Shown one piece after another: positions 46,063 through 56,266 of a stretch of DNA of 64,000 nucleotides. Source of the DNA: Nordella sp. HKS 07 (lineage in GTDB: Bacteria > Pseudomonadota > Alphaproteobacteria > Rhizobiales > Aestuariivirgaceae); assembly GCF_011046735.1 (NCBI RefSeq), contig NZ_CP049258.1:4420001-4484000 (forward strand), read 5' to 3'. Position 1 is the stretch's first letter; each line of letters starts with the position of its first letter. A model generated the notes under the pieces. The model had not been told where the DNA came from and did no database searches. It saw only the letters and a program-made list of their open reading frames with translations. The translations under genes were made by a program, and so were the position numbers.

Positions 46063-47004
46063 ATGACGTTGAGCACGTCGAAACAATTTCCCACCGTCGC
46101 TCTCGCGGGTTCGATTCTCCTGGCCCTAGTGATGTGTCCTGCGGCAGCGCTGAGCCAGCCTGAACGGGTGGCGAGCACCACCAGTGCCTTGCTGAAGAAG
46201 CCGGCCAAGCAGGTATTTGGCGCCATCAAGGCGCCGATCAGCATGAAGGCGCGGGCGATCGGGACCTATGCGCGCGGCTGTCTTGCGGGCGCTCAGGCGC
46301 TCCCCGTCGATGGCGCAGCGTGGCAAGTGATGCGCACATCCCGCAACCGCAACTGGGCCCACCCGGCGATGATCTCGCTAATCGAAAAGCTCGCTTCCGA
46401 CGCCAAGAAATATGACGGCTGGAACGGTCTCCTGGTCGGCGACGTCGCCCAGCCGCGCGGAGGGCCCATGCGCGATGGCCATGCCAGCCACCAGATGGGG
46501 CTCGATGCCGACATCTGGCTCACGCCAATGCCCGGCTACACGCTCACCACCGAAGAGCGGGAAGACATGGTGCCGCGCGAGATGGTGAAGGACCGCCATA
46601 CGCTCGACAGGTCGGCCTGGACCGAAGCGCAGGCCCGCCTCATCAAGCGCGCCGCGTCTTATCCGCAAGTCGCGCGCATCTTCGTGAACCCGCCGATCAA
46701 GGCGGAGCTCTGCAAATGGGCGACGGGCGACAGGTCGTGGCTGGCCAAGGTGCGTCCCTGGTACGGGCACACTTTTCATTTCCATGTCCGCATCGTCTGT
46801 CCGAAGGACTCGCCCGATTGCAAGAACCAGTCACCTGCGGTGCCCAAGGACGGGACCGGCTGTGGTCAGGAACTCGCCTACTGGATGGGCGACAAGCCCT
46901 GGTATTGGATAGAGCATCCGAAATTGCAGAACCCGCATCCACCGCCGCCACCGCCACTCTCGAGCCTGCCGGCCGAATGCCGGCGCATCGCGCTCACGCG
47001 GTGA
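46063..47004 (+). CDS. mepA: Penicillin-insensitive murein endopeptidase MepA
   Basis: A 313-aa periplasmic zinc peptidase of the LAS type that cuts D-alanyl-mDAP cross-links in peptidoglycan. DGHASHQMGLDADIWL holds two ligands (His, Asp) and GHTFHFHVRIVCP the third (HxH). The N-terminus (FPTVALAGSILLALVMCPAA then ALSQ) is a signal peptide. Cysteines in RIVCPKDSPDC and DGTGC fit the disulfides of the family. The C-terminus has a proline run (HPPPPPPLSS). ATG at 46063 is chosen because it gives a normal signal peptide; ATG at 46006 would add 19 residues, and no ribosome-binding site decides. Confidence 0.93.
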   Translation: MTLSTSKQFPTVALAGSILLALVMCPAAALSQPERVASTTSALLKKPAKQVFGAIKAPISMKARAIGTYARGCLAGAQALPVDGAAWQVMRTSRNRNWAHPAMISLIEKLASDAKKYDGWNGLLVGDVAQPRGGPMRDGHASHQMGLDADIWLTPMPGYTLTTEEREDMVPREMVKDRHTLDRSAWTEAQARLIKRAASYPQVARIFVNPPIKAELCKWATGDRSWLAKVRPWYGHTFHFHVRIVCPKDSPDCKNQSPAVPKDGTGCGQELAYWMGDKPWYWIEHPKLQNPHPPPPPPLSSLPAECRRIALTR

Positions 47005-47087
47005 GCGAGGCATCCCATCCGCGATTTCTTACTGGTGATCTGGCGAACGGCCTTTGTTTACGTGGCGGCAGTGTGAGGCGGGCTTTC

Positions 47088-47957
47088 TCAATCCGCGGAG
47101 CGAGCGTTCCCACCAATCGGAAAATGTCGACTGCCAAGCGCCAGCGCCAGGACACTTCCAACGATAACGACCAGCGTGTCTGCTGCTGGAGGCCGTTCGC
47201 CGGGATCGAATGCAAGTCCGAGAACTGCCGGGGGTCCCCCCGCTGCCGTCGCTGGCCAAAAGTCGAAGCGCGAGGCCACGGAAGGATAGATACCGGCGCG
47301 GGCGACGGTTCCCGTCTCCAGCGATGCTCGCGCCGCCTCGAAGTCAGCCTCGCGCGGCTCCACGCCGCCGACCGTGCTGACGGAAACCGCCTTGCCTTCC
47401 GAATAAAGCATCACGACGACCGGGTTCTGGAACAGCATTGCCAGGGTCTTGGAAGTGGCAGAGACGATGGCCTCCTTGCCGTCTGCCGCCAGGACGGCGC
47501 GGCCATAATCCTGCACGAGGGTCAGCTGTCGTCTCAGGAGCACCGCATCGCTCGCTCTCAGCCTCGATGTGAAGGCAACGCCACTTACAATGAATCCGAC
47601 CACACAAAGCAGTGCGATCGCCCAGATATATGCCGGGTCGTCGACGGCCAGTGAGTAAAGAGGCTCAGTCAGGAAGAAATTATAGGCGAAAGCGCCGAGT
47701 ACGGCCGAGAAGAGGGAAGGCCCCAGGCCGAAGCTGACGCCCGCGATTACCACCGGCACGACGAACAGGAGCGAGATGTTCGGAATCGTGACACCGCTGT
47801 TGACACCGACGGCTACGGCAGTCGCGACTGCGGTCAGGGCAAACGAAGCAAGATAGCCCACCGCCGGCGTAGCCCCGGACGCTGCCGAGACCAAGAGTGG
47901 ATCGGCGTCCAGCACCGGTGTGATGTAGCGTCGTACTTTCGATTCAAGATTAGCCAT
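47088..47957 (-). CDS. DUF4118 membrane protein with GAF-like domain (KdpD-like, no kinase)
   Basis: A 289-aa protein. Four hydrophobic segments at about 30-125 (YLASFALTAVATAVAVGVNS, ISLLFVVPVVIAGVSFGLGP, LFSAVLGAFAYNFFLTEPLY, IWAIALLCVVGFIVSGVAFT) form the DUF4118 membrane bundle known from the KdpD potassium sensor; FAYNFFLTEP is its hallmark. Residues about 140-265 resemble a GAF-like fold (DGKEAIVSATSKTLAMLFQN). Then the protein ends, so histidine kinase domains are absent. AGGAG eight bases upstream supports ATG 47957. It may be a sensor half that works with a separate partner, or a degraded KdpD-type protein. Confidence 0.75.
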   Translation of the reverse strand: MANLESKVRRYITPVLDADPLLVSAASGATPAVGYLASFALTAVATAVAVGVNSGVTIPNISLLFVVPVVIAGVSFGLGPSLFSAVLGAFAYNFFLTEPLYSLAVDDPAYIWAIALLCVVGFIVSGVAFTSRLRASDAVLLRRQLTLVQDYGRAVLAADGKEAIVSATSKTLAMLFQNPVVVMLYSEGKAVSVSTVGGVEPREADFEAARASLETGTVARAGIYPSVASRFDFWPATAAGGPPAVLGLAFDPGERPPAADTLVVIVGSVLALALGSRHFPIGGNARSAD

Positions 47958-48108
47958 CGGTTCGACTCCTGCTGCGCGGTCTCGCGCCATCAACCCGTTA
48001 GCGGAAGGGCGTGCCAATAAAAGGCTAGAGCAACCCCAGTATACACCAGTCCCGTCAGACACGTCTCCCGAAGGCGGCCTTGTGTGGGTCTCTCTGACCC
48101 GGTCTAGT

Positions 48109-50202
48109 CTAGCGCTCGTATGTCGCTGCGATCAGGCTGCCCGTTGCCTTGATGGCCTCCACCAGAGCAGCCTTCTGGCGTACGCCCTTTGGTGCGATTT
48201 CGACGCGGCTCGATATCGGCACGCCGGCGCGGCTGTCGGCGATTTGTTGGTCGAGTACCGCCTTCATCAGGGCGCGGAATCCGGCAATGCCCTTGTCCAT
48301 GAGTTCGGCTTCGGCGAGGCCGCGCGCCTTGACTTCAGTGAGCCGCGAGATTGTCGAGCGCGCCCGAATGCCATGCTTGAGAGCAAGGGCGCGCGCCAGC
48401 GTCGTGATCGGCAGAAGCCCGTTGCGCTTGAGGTCGAGGCGTCCATCCCCGTCGACCTGGAGTCGGCCGAACAGTTTGACGGGCGGCTGCCATTGCCGCG
48501 CCATCGCGGCGAGCGAGGCTATGAACTGAGGCGCCCCGGCCGCGCGACCATAAGCGAAATCCATTACTTCGCCGGCAAGGGCGAAGTCGCCATGGACGGG
48601 CACGCCATCGAAGAAGATGTCGCTGGCCAGGGCGGCCTCGGGGCCCGGATTGCCGATCCAGCCGGCAATGGCCTCTTTCCAGTTGCCGGTGCTCAGGCGG
48701 CAGGATGGACTGCTGGCCATCACACCGCCCTCGCAATAGCGGATGCCGACCTCATGCAGGACGCCGGTCAAATAGGCGCCGGCTGCTGCAAACCAATGGT
48801 CTTCCGGTCCATCGGGCTCGCCGGCTGAATAGACATAGGCATTGTCCTGATCGGCATTCATCAGGCTGTCGCCGCGGCCCGCCGAACCCAATACCAGGAC
48901 GGCATAGGGAACCGGCGCTGGGCCTCGACCCTCCTTCACCATGCGGGCTTCGGCGATATGCGCCGCCCGCGCCGTGAGCGCGCGGATTTCGGCTGAGATT
49001 ATGCCGGCGACATCTTCCGGATTGACCATTTCGCGCAACAGGCTTTCCACGACCGAAGGCAGGCGCGCCCAGGCCCGGCCGAGCTCGGCCACGCTTTCTG
49101 CGCTTTCTATTTCGTCGCCCAAAGCGAGCGCCGCCGTGGCGCGATGGGATAGAAGATCGGCGGCGGAAAGCACCCCGACGATTTCGCCTCGCCGGTTCTC
49201 CACACACAGGTAATCTGTTCCCAGTCGCTGCATGCGCGCCAGCGCCCGATACAGGAAATCATCATCCGTCACGCGCGAGCAGGGCGCGAGCTTCATCCCG
49301 GCGATGGCGCGCGGGCGTTCGGCCGCCGGCATCGACATGACACGCAGGAGATCGCTCTGTGTGATGAGGCGGGTTTCTTTCTTGTCCGATCGCACGACAA
49401 GAACACCGCCCGCTGACGGTTCGAGGATGAGCTCGGCCATGCGCTCGACCGCCTCCGACGGTTGGACGAAGACGGGACTGTGGCGCACGGCGTCGCGCAC
49501 GCGATGGCGGAACGGATAGGTCTCCACCATCGCGGCCGCAGGCCTGTTGCCGCTTGCGATCGTGCGGTCCGGGGATATCCAGCCCGCGACGCGATGGAGG
49601 CGTTCCTCGCCCGGCAGATTGCTGCTTGCGGCCTCGGCTTCGGCTAAGGTCCTGACACCGGCATCACGCAAGAGCGGCACGAGCCTGACAAAGACCTGGG
49701 CGGCGGCCAGCGCATCGGGGAATGCGCGGTGGCGGCGCAGGATGTCGACCCCGAGCCAGTCACATAGGGTTTCCAGGGAATAGCCGGCGAGGTTTGGCGC
49801 CACGAGACGCGCGAGCACACGGACATCGAGACAGGCGGGAATCTTCCAGCTGCGATCAAGACGCCTGAACTCATGATCGATGACAGCGAGATCGTAGCCG
49901 ATATTGTGGCCGATCACGACGGAGGATCCGACGAATGCGTCGAGCGCCTCGGTCACGTGTGCAAAGGCCGGGGCGCCGCGAAGATCGCGCGCGGTCAAGC
50001 CGTGAACCAGGCTCGCCCTCTCCGGTATCGGCACGCCCGGATTGATGAACTGATGGAACGTTTTGCTCGAATTCACCTCCTGGCCGTCCAGGCGGATGGC
50101 CGAGACTTCGATGACCCGCGCTGTCGCCGCATCGAGGCCTGTCGCCTCGATGTCTAGTGCAACCGCGGTCAGGGACATCAATGGGGTAAAGCTGGTATTC
50201 AC
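48109..50202 (-). CDS. DEDDh exonuclease - CBS pair - DUF294 nucleotidyltransferase-like fusion
   Basis: A 697-aa three-part protein. Residues 10-180 are a DnaQ-like 3'-5' exonuclease with the DEDDh residues visible: Asp17 and Glu19 in ALDIEATGLD, the Asp in HNIGYDLAVID and the final His/Asp in HRAFPDALAAAQ. Residues about 230-365 contain two CBS motifs (VLVVRSDKKETRLITQSDLL, YLCVENRRGEIVGVLSAADL), which usually bind adenosine nucleotides. Residues 375-690 are DUF294 with the GlnD-like nucleotidyltransferase motif VLGSAGRGDSLMNADQDNA. The gene starts at GTG. The substrate is unknown; the fusion suggests nucleotide-gated cleavage or modification of RNA or DNA ends. Confidence 0.85.
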   Translation of the reverse strand: MNTSFTPLMSLTAVALDIEATGLDAATARVIEVSAIRLDGQEVNSSKTFHQFINPGVPIPERASLVHGLTARDLRGAPAFAHVTEALDAFVGSSVVIGHNIGYDLAVIDHEFRRLDRSWKIPACLDVRVLARLVAPNLAGYSLETLCDWLGVDILRRHRAFPDALAAAQVFVRLVPLLRDAGVRTLAEAEAASSNLPGEERLHRVAGWISPDRTIASGNRPAAAMVETYPFRHRVRDAVRHSPVFVQPSEAVERMAELILEPSAGGVLVVRSDKKETRLITQSDLLRVMSMPAAERPRAIAGMKLAPCSRVTDDDFLYRALARMQRLGTDYLCVENRRGEIVGVLSAADLLSHRATAALALGDEIESAESVAELGRAWARLPSVVESLLREMVNPEDVAGIISAEIRALTARAAHIAEARMVKEGRGPAPVPYAVLVLGSAGRGDSLMNADQDNAYVYSAGEPDGPEDHWFAAAGAYLTGVLHEVGIRYCEGGVMASSPSCRLSTGNWKEAIAGWIGNPGPEAALASDIFFDGVPVHGDFALAGEVMDFAYGRAAGAPQFIASLAAMARQWQPPVKLFGRLQVDGDGRLDLKRNGLLPITTLARALALKHGIRARSTISRLTEVKARGLAEAELMDKGIAGFRALMKAVLDQQIADSRAGVPISSRVEIAPKGVRQKAALVEAIKATGSLIAATYER

Positions 50203-50640
50203 CCGCGATCTCTTCGGTTACTGCGCGGACCGTGCCCAAGACTCCGTCTGACACTTCCGCCGGATGCTGGCAATACGGACAATCTGCTCGGATCGCAGCA
50301 AAGCGAGACAAGTGTCACAAGCGCGGTGCCGTCAATCCTCCGTCGGCGGATCCTCGCGACGAAGAAATGGCGAGGGGGTAGCGGTGAATACAGGGAATTT
50401 TCAAGAAACCGCCGTTAGAGCGCCGGGCGTTCTTATGGAATCACCTCGGCGCTGCAACTCTTTGATTTACGCATCAGATTCTCTGAAAACCGCTTCGCAT
50501 GGTCGGGGCAAGCCCGACCACAAGCTTTTCGGTCCGGTGCTCCAGACGATATTCCCAGACTGATATTTTCAAACTCTCACGGCTTCGTCCGCGATTGCAA
50601 GCACTTCCTGCGAGGTTCCTTCCGATCGCGCCCGTGTTTT
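50203..50640. other. Intergenic region with a palindromic element, no supported gene
   Basis: About 440 bases between the exonuclease-fusion start and the hydrolase remnant. A 99-codon frame at 50264-50563 lacks a ribosome-binding site and family-like sequence. The promoter of the fusion gene should lie at its left end. The only structure seen is the palindromic element near 50480-50548. Confidence 0.5.
50480..50548. repeat. Palindromic element resembling rhizobial intergenic repeats
   Basis: CTGAAAACCGCTT ... AAGCTTTTCGG form arms typical of a repeat I recall as abundant in rhizobia (GAAAACCGCT-TTTTCGG type). Between them sits a perfect hairpin, TGGTCGGG-GCAAG-CCCGACCA (50500-50520). It may work as a terminator for either side. 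The family assignment is from memory. Confidence 0.4.
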
Positions 50641-50649
50641 AGGCGATCC

Positions 50650-50996
50650 TCCTCAGGCCGGGCTGATCAGGTTTAACCAAGGGTTTGCCCATGCCGACCG
50701 GGTAGGGGAGGGATGCATCGTTGCCTTTCAAGCTGCGGCGGCGACGGAGCTCGTCGGATTTGCGCAGGAGGAAACGTCTGTAAAGCTCGTCGCCCAGCGC
50801 CGTGTCATCGCTGTCCCGACGATCACGCTCGAAGGCGATGCCAGTGGCGCGCCCATCCAGAGCCGAGTGCCTATGCGAAGAAGTTCTCCGGCAATATGCG
50901 CACCGCCTCGTTTCGGGCGGCATCAGTCATAATCTGCCGCAAGAAGCGCCGGAGGGATTTGCTGAAGCTATGATCGACGTCGATGCCTGGAGCTAA
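50650..50996 (+). pseudogene. Alpha/beta-hydrolase C-terminal remnant with two frameshifts
   Basis: Three pieces in three frames join into one C-terminus of a dehalogenase-like alpha/beta hydrolase: VIAVPTITLEGDASGAP (50804 on), then EPSAYAKKFSGN, then QYAHRLVSGGISHNLPQEAP, FAEAMIDVD and a TAA at 50994. The catalytic histidine motif (SHNLPQEAP) is kept. The frame changes at about 50858 and 50896, each a loss of one base. No N-terminal domain is present upstream. Confidence 0.65.
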
Positions 50997-51011
50997 TCGG
51001 GAATAATGGCG

Positions 51012-51263
51012 TCAAACATACCCGGTCAGCTTCACCGCCTCACCCAGTGTCTTGCCGTTCCTGAGCGCGGACTCTATTTTGCCGTCCAGCGCGTGCAGGG
51101 CTTCAGCTCTGGTCGTGACATCGGAAAGGGCGGCTTGTGGAATCGCGACGATGCCGGTCGCGTCGCCGATGATCATATCACCGTGCTGGACAGTAATTCC
51201 CCCAATGACAGCCGGCTCTCCGATGGAATGGAGCCTGACCCGGCTCTTGCCACTGACAGGCAT
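51012..51263 (-). pseudogene. RraA-like / HMG-aldolase C-terminal fragment
   Basis: 83 codons reading VRLHSIGEPAVIGGITVQHG, then DMIIGDATGIVAIPQ and the helical end ALDGKIESALRNGKTLGEA. This is the last third of the RraA-like family that includes 4-hydroxy-4-methyl-2-oxoglutarate aldolases. The N-terminal two thirds, with most of the active site, are missing, and the fragment joins directly to the broken end of pcaG at about 51265. An aldolase of this family would have fitted aromatic catabolism. Confidence 0.7.
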
Positions 51264-51807
51264 AATTGCGATAGACCATCTCGTTTCCTCTCTCCTCTCT
51301 GCGGGCGATCAGGGTCTCGATCAAAGCGGACTGGCCTACGGCCTCGAGCGCCGGATCAGCTGCATTCGCCACCGTTTCCTCGGGGAAATACATGCGGGTT
51401 TGCAAATGAATGTTGATGCCGCGCGCGAAGATCGAGAAAGCGACATGCGGTGCCTGAGGACGGCCGTCGCGGAACGGCACGACTCCCGGCTTGATGGTTT
51501 CGAAACGAAAGAGGCCGGTCTCGAAATCGGCAACAGCGCGTCCCCAGCCGGAGAAAGTAGGGGATCCATAGCGGCCTTCGCGATCGGCCTGCCAGATCTC
51601 GATCATGGCATCGGTGACCGGCGCGCCGGCGCCATCACGGATGAGGCCTTCGATGATGATGCGTTCGCCAGGTGTCTCGGCCCCGGCCAGAATATTCGAA
51701 TGTTCATTGCTGCGGGTCTTGAGACCGGCCGAAGCCGGAACGGTTCCGATATGGACGAAAGGACCCGCGGTCTGTGACGGCGTTTCCTTCAGATGAGGGC
51801 GCGACAT
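51178..51807 (-). CDS. pcaG: Protocatechuate 3,4-dioxygenase alpha subunit with abnormal C-terminus
   Basis: A 209-aa subunit of the intradiol ring-cleaving enzyme. It shows ETPSQTAGPFVHIG at the start, IEGLIRDGAGAPVTDAMIEI, WQADREGRYG and the sheet PQAPHVAFSIFARGINIHLQ with TRMYF. Residue 180 (GNEMVYR) should lead into a final strand ending near ETVFFDI. Instead 29 unrelated residues follow (NYACQWQEPGQAPFHRRAGC...), because the DNA switches to an RraA-like fragment. The catalytic iron is held by the beta subunit, but the lost strand is part of the alpha fold, so activity is uncertain. GGAGGG eight bases upstream supports the start, one base after the pcaH stop. Confidence 0.85.
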   Translation of the reverse strand: MSRPHLKETPSQTAGPFVHIGTVPASAGLKTRSNEHSNILAGAETPGERIIIEGLIRDGAGAPVTDAMIEIWQADREGRYGSPTFSGWGRAVADFETGLFRFETIKPGVVPFRDGRPQAPHVAFSIFARGINIHLQTRMYFPEETVANAADPALEAVGQSALIETLIARREERGNEMVYRNYACQWQEPGQAPFHRRAGCHWGNYCPAR

Positions 51808-51808
51808 G

Positions 51809-52534
51809 TCAGCTGCCCTCCGGCCGGTTCTCGAAGTAGGTCGCCTGTCGGCCACGCAGCACGATATCGAAACGGTAAACCAGACTGTCGAAGGGCACCA
51901 TGTTGTCCATGTCAAGCTTGGCGGTGAGCTGGTCGATGGCTGCGGGATCACGGATCGTGTTGACGATCGCGCAGCGCTGAATGAGCGGGTCGCCTTCGAA
52001 ATAGAGCTGGGTCACGAGCCGCTGCACGAAGGCATGGCCAAACAGGGAAAGGTGGATATGGGCCGGCCGCCAGTCGGAACCGTTGTTGCGCCACGGATAG
52101 GGCCCCGGCTTGATGGTGCGGAAAGAATAATGACCCTCCGCATCAGTGAGGCAACGGCCGCAGCCGCCGAAATTGCGATCGAGGGCCGCCATGTAGTTGT
52201 CGCGCACATGGCGGTAGCGGCCGCCGGCATTGGCTTGCCAGATCTCGATCAGGGTATGGGGCACCGGCCGACCTGTCTCGTCCATGACCTTGCCATGGAC
52301 AAGGATGCGCTCGCCGATCGCCTCGCCGTCGCTCGCGTAGTTGCGGATCAAGTCGGCATCGAGCGGGTCGAGCTTGTCGTGTCCGAACACCGGGCCGCTC
52401 AACTCCCCGATGGACTGCGGCAACGAAAGCAGCTTGCGATGTGGCGCGCGCAGCGACGTCGAATTGTAGCGGGGCGTGTCGGCAGGTGGGTGCCAGGCGC
52501 GATCGCGCCTGATGAATTCGACGAGCTCGATCAT
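51809..52534 (-). CDS. pcaH: Protocatechuate 3,4-dioxygenase beta subunit
   Basis: A 241-aa catalytic subunit that opens protocatechuate to 3-carboxy-cis,cis-muconate. The four Fe(III) ligands are present: Tyr107 (GGRYRH), Tyr146 (KPGPYPW), His159 and His161 (WRPAHIH), with the spacing of the Pseudomonas enzyme. The core [20 protein letters not shown] and [20 protein letters not shown] are standard. ATG at 52534 overlaps the pcaC stop (ATGA), so the genes are coupled. Confidence 0.95.
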   Translation of the reverse strand: MIELVEFIRRDRAWHPPADTPRYNSTSLRAPHRKLLSLPQSIGELSGPVFGHDKLDPLDADLIRNYASDGEAIGERILVHGKVMDETGRPVPHTLIEIWQANAGGRYRHVRDNYMAALDRNFGGCGRCLTDAEGHYSFRTIKPGPYPWRNNGSDWRPAHIHLSLFGHAFVQRLVTQLYFEGDPLIQRCAIVNTIRDPAAIDQLTAKLDMDNMVPFDSLVYRFDIVLRGRQATYFENRPEGS

Positions 52535-52932
52535 TTCCGCATGTTCCGTTGCTCCGCAAAGCACGCCTTGATGATCTTGATGGCGCGGTTCGCCGCCGGA
52601 ACGCCGGCATAGATCGCGACATGCATCATGGCTTCGCGCAGGTCCTCCTTGGTGGCACCGGTGTTGCGCGTCGCGCGCACATGCATGGCGAGCTCCTCGT
52701 CATGGCCGAGAGCGGCGAGCAGCGCGATGGTCACGATCGAGCGCTGCCGCTTGTCCCAGTCAGGGCGCGACCAGACCGATCCCCAGGCGCCCTCGGTGAT
52801 CAGGGCCTGGAAGGGGGCGTCGAAATCGGTCTGCTTCGCCTCGGCGCCATCGACATGCGCATCACCCAGGACCGCGCGGCGCGTTTTCATGCCGCGGGCA
52901 AACCGGTCCGGTCGTTTCGTCTGGTCAGGCAA
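52531..52932 (-). CDS. pcaC: 4-carboxymuconolactone decarboxylase
   Basis: A 133-aa member of the CMD/AhpD-like family that decarboxylates 4-carboxymuconolactone to 3-oxoadipate enol-lactone. [17 protein letters not shown] is the typical start and [40 protein letters not shown] and AGVPAANRA the body. I chose TTG at 52932: GGGAGG lies six bases upstream, it overlaps the pcaD stop by eight bases, and PcaC proteins normally have about 14 residues before GMK. ATG at 52890 would remove them. Confidence 0.92.
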   Translation of the reverse strand: MPDQTKRPDRFARGMKTRRAVLGDAHVDGAEAKQTDFDAPFQALITEGAWGSVWSRPDWDKRQRSIVTIALLAALGHDEELAMHVRATRNTGATKEDLREAMMHVAIYAGVPAANRAIKIIKACFAEQRNMRK

Positions 52933-53719
52933 AGACCGCCTCCCTGGCAAATGCCGAAATGTGTTTGGCCATGATCTCAGGTTGCTCCACACAAGGCAGA
53001 TGACCGGCGCCTGGAATCATTTCGAAGCGCGCTCCCGGCAAAAGTGCGGCGAGGGATCGCACCAGATCGGGCGGTGTGGCGCCATCCTCGGCCCCGGCCA
53101 GACAGAGCGCCGGCAGAGCAAGCTCGCTCGCGACGGCAGTCAAGTCCGCATCGCGCAAAGTCGCGCAGGTGCCGATATAGCCCTCGACCGGCGTGCGGAT
53201 CAGCATGTTGCGATAGCCGGCGAAATCAGCCGGCCTGTTCACAGGGTATTCCACCGCAAACCAGCGCACCAAGATTGACTGGGCAATGGCGGCCATGCCG
53301 CCCTGCCGGACCGCCAAGATGCGTGCATCCCACATCTCCCCTGTGCCGATCTTGTGCGCCGTGTCGCTCAGCACGAGGGCCCGCGCCAGATCAGGGCGCC
53401 TGCTTGCCAGCGCCAGGGCGATCAGCCCGCCGACCGACAGCCCAACGACGAGAGCAGCTTTTACCCCCCGAGCATCCATGAGCGCCGCAAGGTCGCCGAT
53501 ATGATCGTCAATCGCATAGGGCGCTGATGGTGTGTCTGACAAGCCGTGGCCGCGCAGGTCGTAGCGCAGGATGCGCCATTCGACGCGAAGCTGCGCCGCT
53601 ATTTTGTCCCAGATTCGTAAGTCGGTTCCCAGCGAATTGACGAAAACGAGAGCGGGAGCGTTGGCAGGGCCTTCGTCCTCGAAATGCAAGACCAGGTCGT
53701 TGAACCAGCCAAACGGCAT
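52925..53719 (-). CDS. pcaD: 3-oxoadipate enol-lactonase
   Basis: A 264-aa alpha/beta hydrolase that opens 3-oxoadipate enol-lactone to 3-oxoadipate. It has LVFVNSLGTDLRIWD (oxyanion region), LRYDLRGHGLSD, the nucleophile elbow GLSVGG (Ser95), the acid near LAGAEDGATPP and the histidine in GAGHLPCVEQP. It is the first of four genes pcaD-C-H-G. No pcaQ regulator gene is next to it, in contrast to the usual alphaproteobacterial arrangement. Confidence 0.94.
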   Translation of the reverse strand: MPFGWFNDLVLHFEDEGPANAPALVFVNSLGTDLRIWDKIAAQLRVEWRILRYDLRGHGLSDTPSAPYAIDDHIGDLAALMDARGVKAALVVGLSVGGLIALALASRRPDLARALVLSDTAHKIGTGEMWDARILAVRQGGMAAIAQSILVRWFAVEYPVNRPADFAGYRNMLIRTPVEGYIGTCATLRDADLTAVASELALPALCLAGAEDGATPPDLVRSLAALLPGARFEMIPGAGHLPCVEQPEIMAKHISAFAREAVFA

Positions 53720-53809
53720 CAGCGGCTCCTCAAATCCCTATTCGCAAGTGTGGACGCACCAGTCGTCTTGTACAATGACGATTTGTGCCAAATATATGAG
53801 CTATGCGCT

Positions 53810-55066
<1,257 letters not shown>

Positions 55067-55155
55067 TCATGGGTGCTAGGCGTGCAGTAAGACAGAGCGC
55101 ATTGCTTGTAGGCGAGTGAAGATCAGTTCGGGTTTTAGGAACGAGCTCGGTACGA

Positions 55156-56262
55156 TCAGCCTGCTACTCCTTGGGATCGTGCAGTTGGATAAATGGTACG
55201 CTCGGTCCGGGGATCGAGAATGATTACGCGGTTCATGTCGAGATTGATATTAATCCTCTTTCCTGGCTTGCAGTCGCCACCCAGTTCAAGATCGGCGACC
55301 ATGATGCGGTGACCGAGCGAGAATGTAATGAGCGCGCGGGTTCCGGTAACCTGAACGAGTTCGATCACGACAGGTATTTGAGCTTGTCCGGCGACGTCGG
55401 AAATACCGGCACGGGCAATGTGTTGAGGGCGGATTCCGAGGACGATGGCAGCGCCATCAGGCGCCTCGGGCAGATCTGGAAGGGGAAGGGACGTACCGTC
55501 TTCCAGTTTCGCTTGTCGGTCTGATAGCGTTGCATTGAGAAAGTTCATTTTGGGGCTTCCGAGGAAACCCGCGGTGAAACGATTGGTCGGGCGTTCGAAA
55601 AGGTCGAGGGGTGAACCCTGCTGTTCGATCACGCCGTCGCGGAGGAGCACAATTCGGTCGGCCAGCGTCATCGCCTCGACCTGGTCGTGGGTGACATAGA
55701 TCATCGTGTGCTTCAGTTCCTGATGAAGGCGCTTGATCTCGGCTCGCATCTCGTCACGCAGCTGCGCGTCGAGATTGGAGAGGGGCTCATCGAAAAGGAA
55801 CAGCCTTGCGTCACGCACGATGGCCCGGCCGATGGCGACACGCTGGCGCTGGCCACCCGATAGCTCGCGCGGGCGGCGCTGCATCAGTGCGCCGATGCCC
55901 AGCATCTCCGCGGCCCGCTTCACCCGTCGGTCAATATCGGCCGTCGCCGCGCTACGGGCGCGCAGGCCGAAGGCGATATTCTCGTAGACGCTCATGTAGG
56001 GATAGAGCGCGTAGCTCTGGAACACCATTGCGATGTCGCGGTCGCGCGGTCGTGCCCAGGTGACGTCCTTGTTGCCGATTTCGATTGCGCCATTATCCAC
56101 CTCTTCCAACCCGGCGATGCAGCGTAGCAGCGTGGACTTGCCGCAGCCGGAAGGTCCGACAAGCACGGTAAGTTCGCCAGAGGGGACTTCAAGATCGATG
56201 CCCTTGACCGCATGAACCGATCCGTAGTGTTTGTGAAGGCCGGTGATCTTGAGATCCGACAT
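55156..56262 (-). CDS. ABC transporter ATP-binding protein (UgpC/MalK type)
   Basis: A 368-aa importer ATPase. Walker A GPSGCGKST, Q-loop VFQSYALYPY, signature LSGGQRQRVAIGRA, Walker B LFLFDEPLSNLDA and the switch THDQ are complete. A C-terminal OB/TOBE domain starts near FLGSPKMNFLNA, as in carbohydrate- and polyol-type ATPases. ATG at 56262 gives the family's MSDLKITGLHKHYGS start. Last gene of the minus-strand operon, four bases after the permease stop. Confidence 0.93.
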   Translation of the reverse strand: MSDLKITGLHKHYGSVHAVKGIDLEVPSGELTVLVGPSGCGKSTLLRCIAGLEEVDNGAIEIGNKDVTWARPRDRDIAMVFQSYALYPYMSVYENIAFGLRARSAATADIDRRVKRAAEMLGIGALMQRRPRELSGGQRQRVAIGRAIVRDARLFLFDEPLSNLDAQLRDEMRAEIKRLHQELKHTMIYVTHDQVEAMTLADRIVLLRDGVIEQQGSPLDLFERPTNRFTAGFLGSPKMNFLNATLSDRQAKLEDGTSLPLPDLPEAPDGAAIVLGIRPQHIARAGISDVAGQAQIPVVIELVQVTGTRALITFSLGHRIMVADLELGGDCKPGKRININLDMNRVIILDPRTERTIYPTARSQGVAG

Positions 56263-56266
56263 CGCC

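Noticed and set aside
46716..47654. A 312-codon plus-strand frame overlapping the mepA end and the DUF4118 gene
   Set aside because: It overlaps two recognisable proteins in other frames and shows only Arg/Gly-rich shadow sequence.
50639..50923. A 94-codon minus-strand frame as a small gene
   Set aside because: The plus strand of the same region carries recognisable, though frameshifted, alpha/beta-hydrolase pieces, so the minus frame is its shadow.
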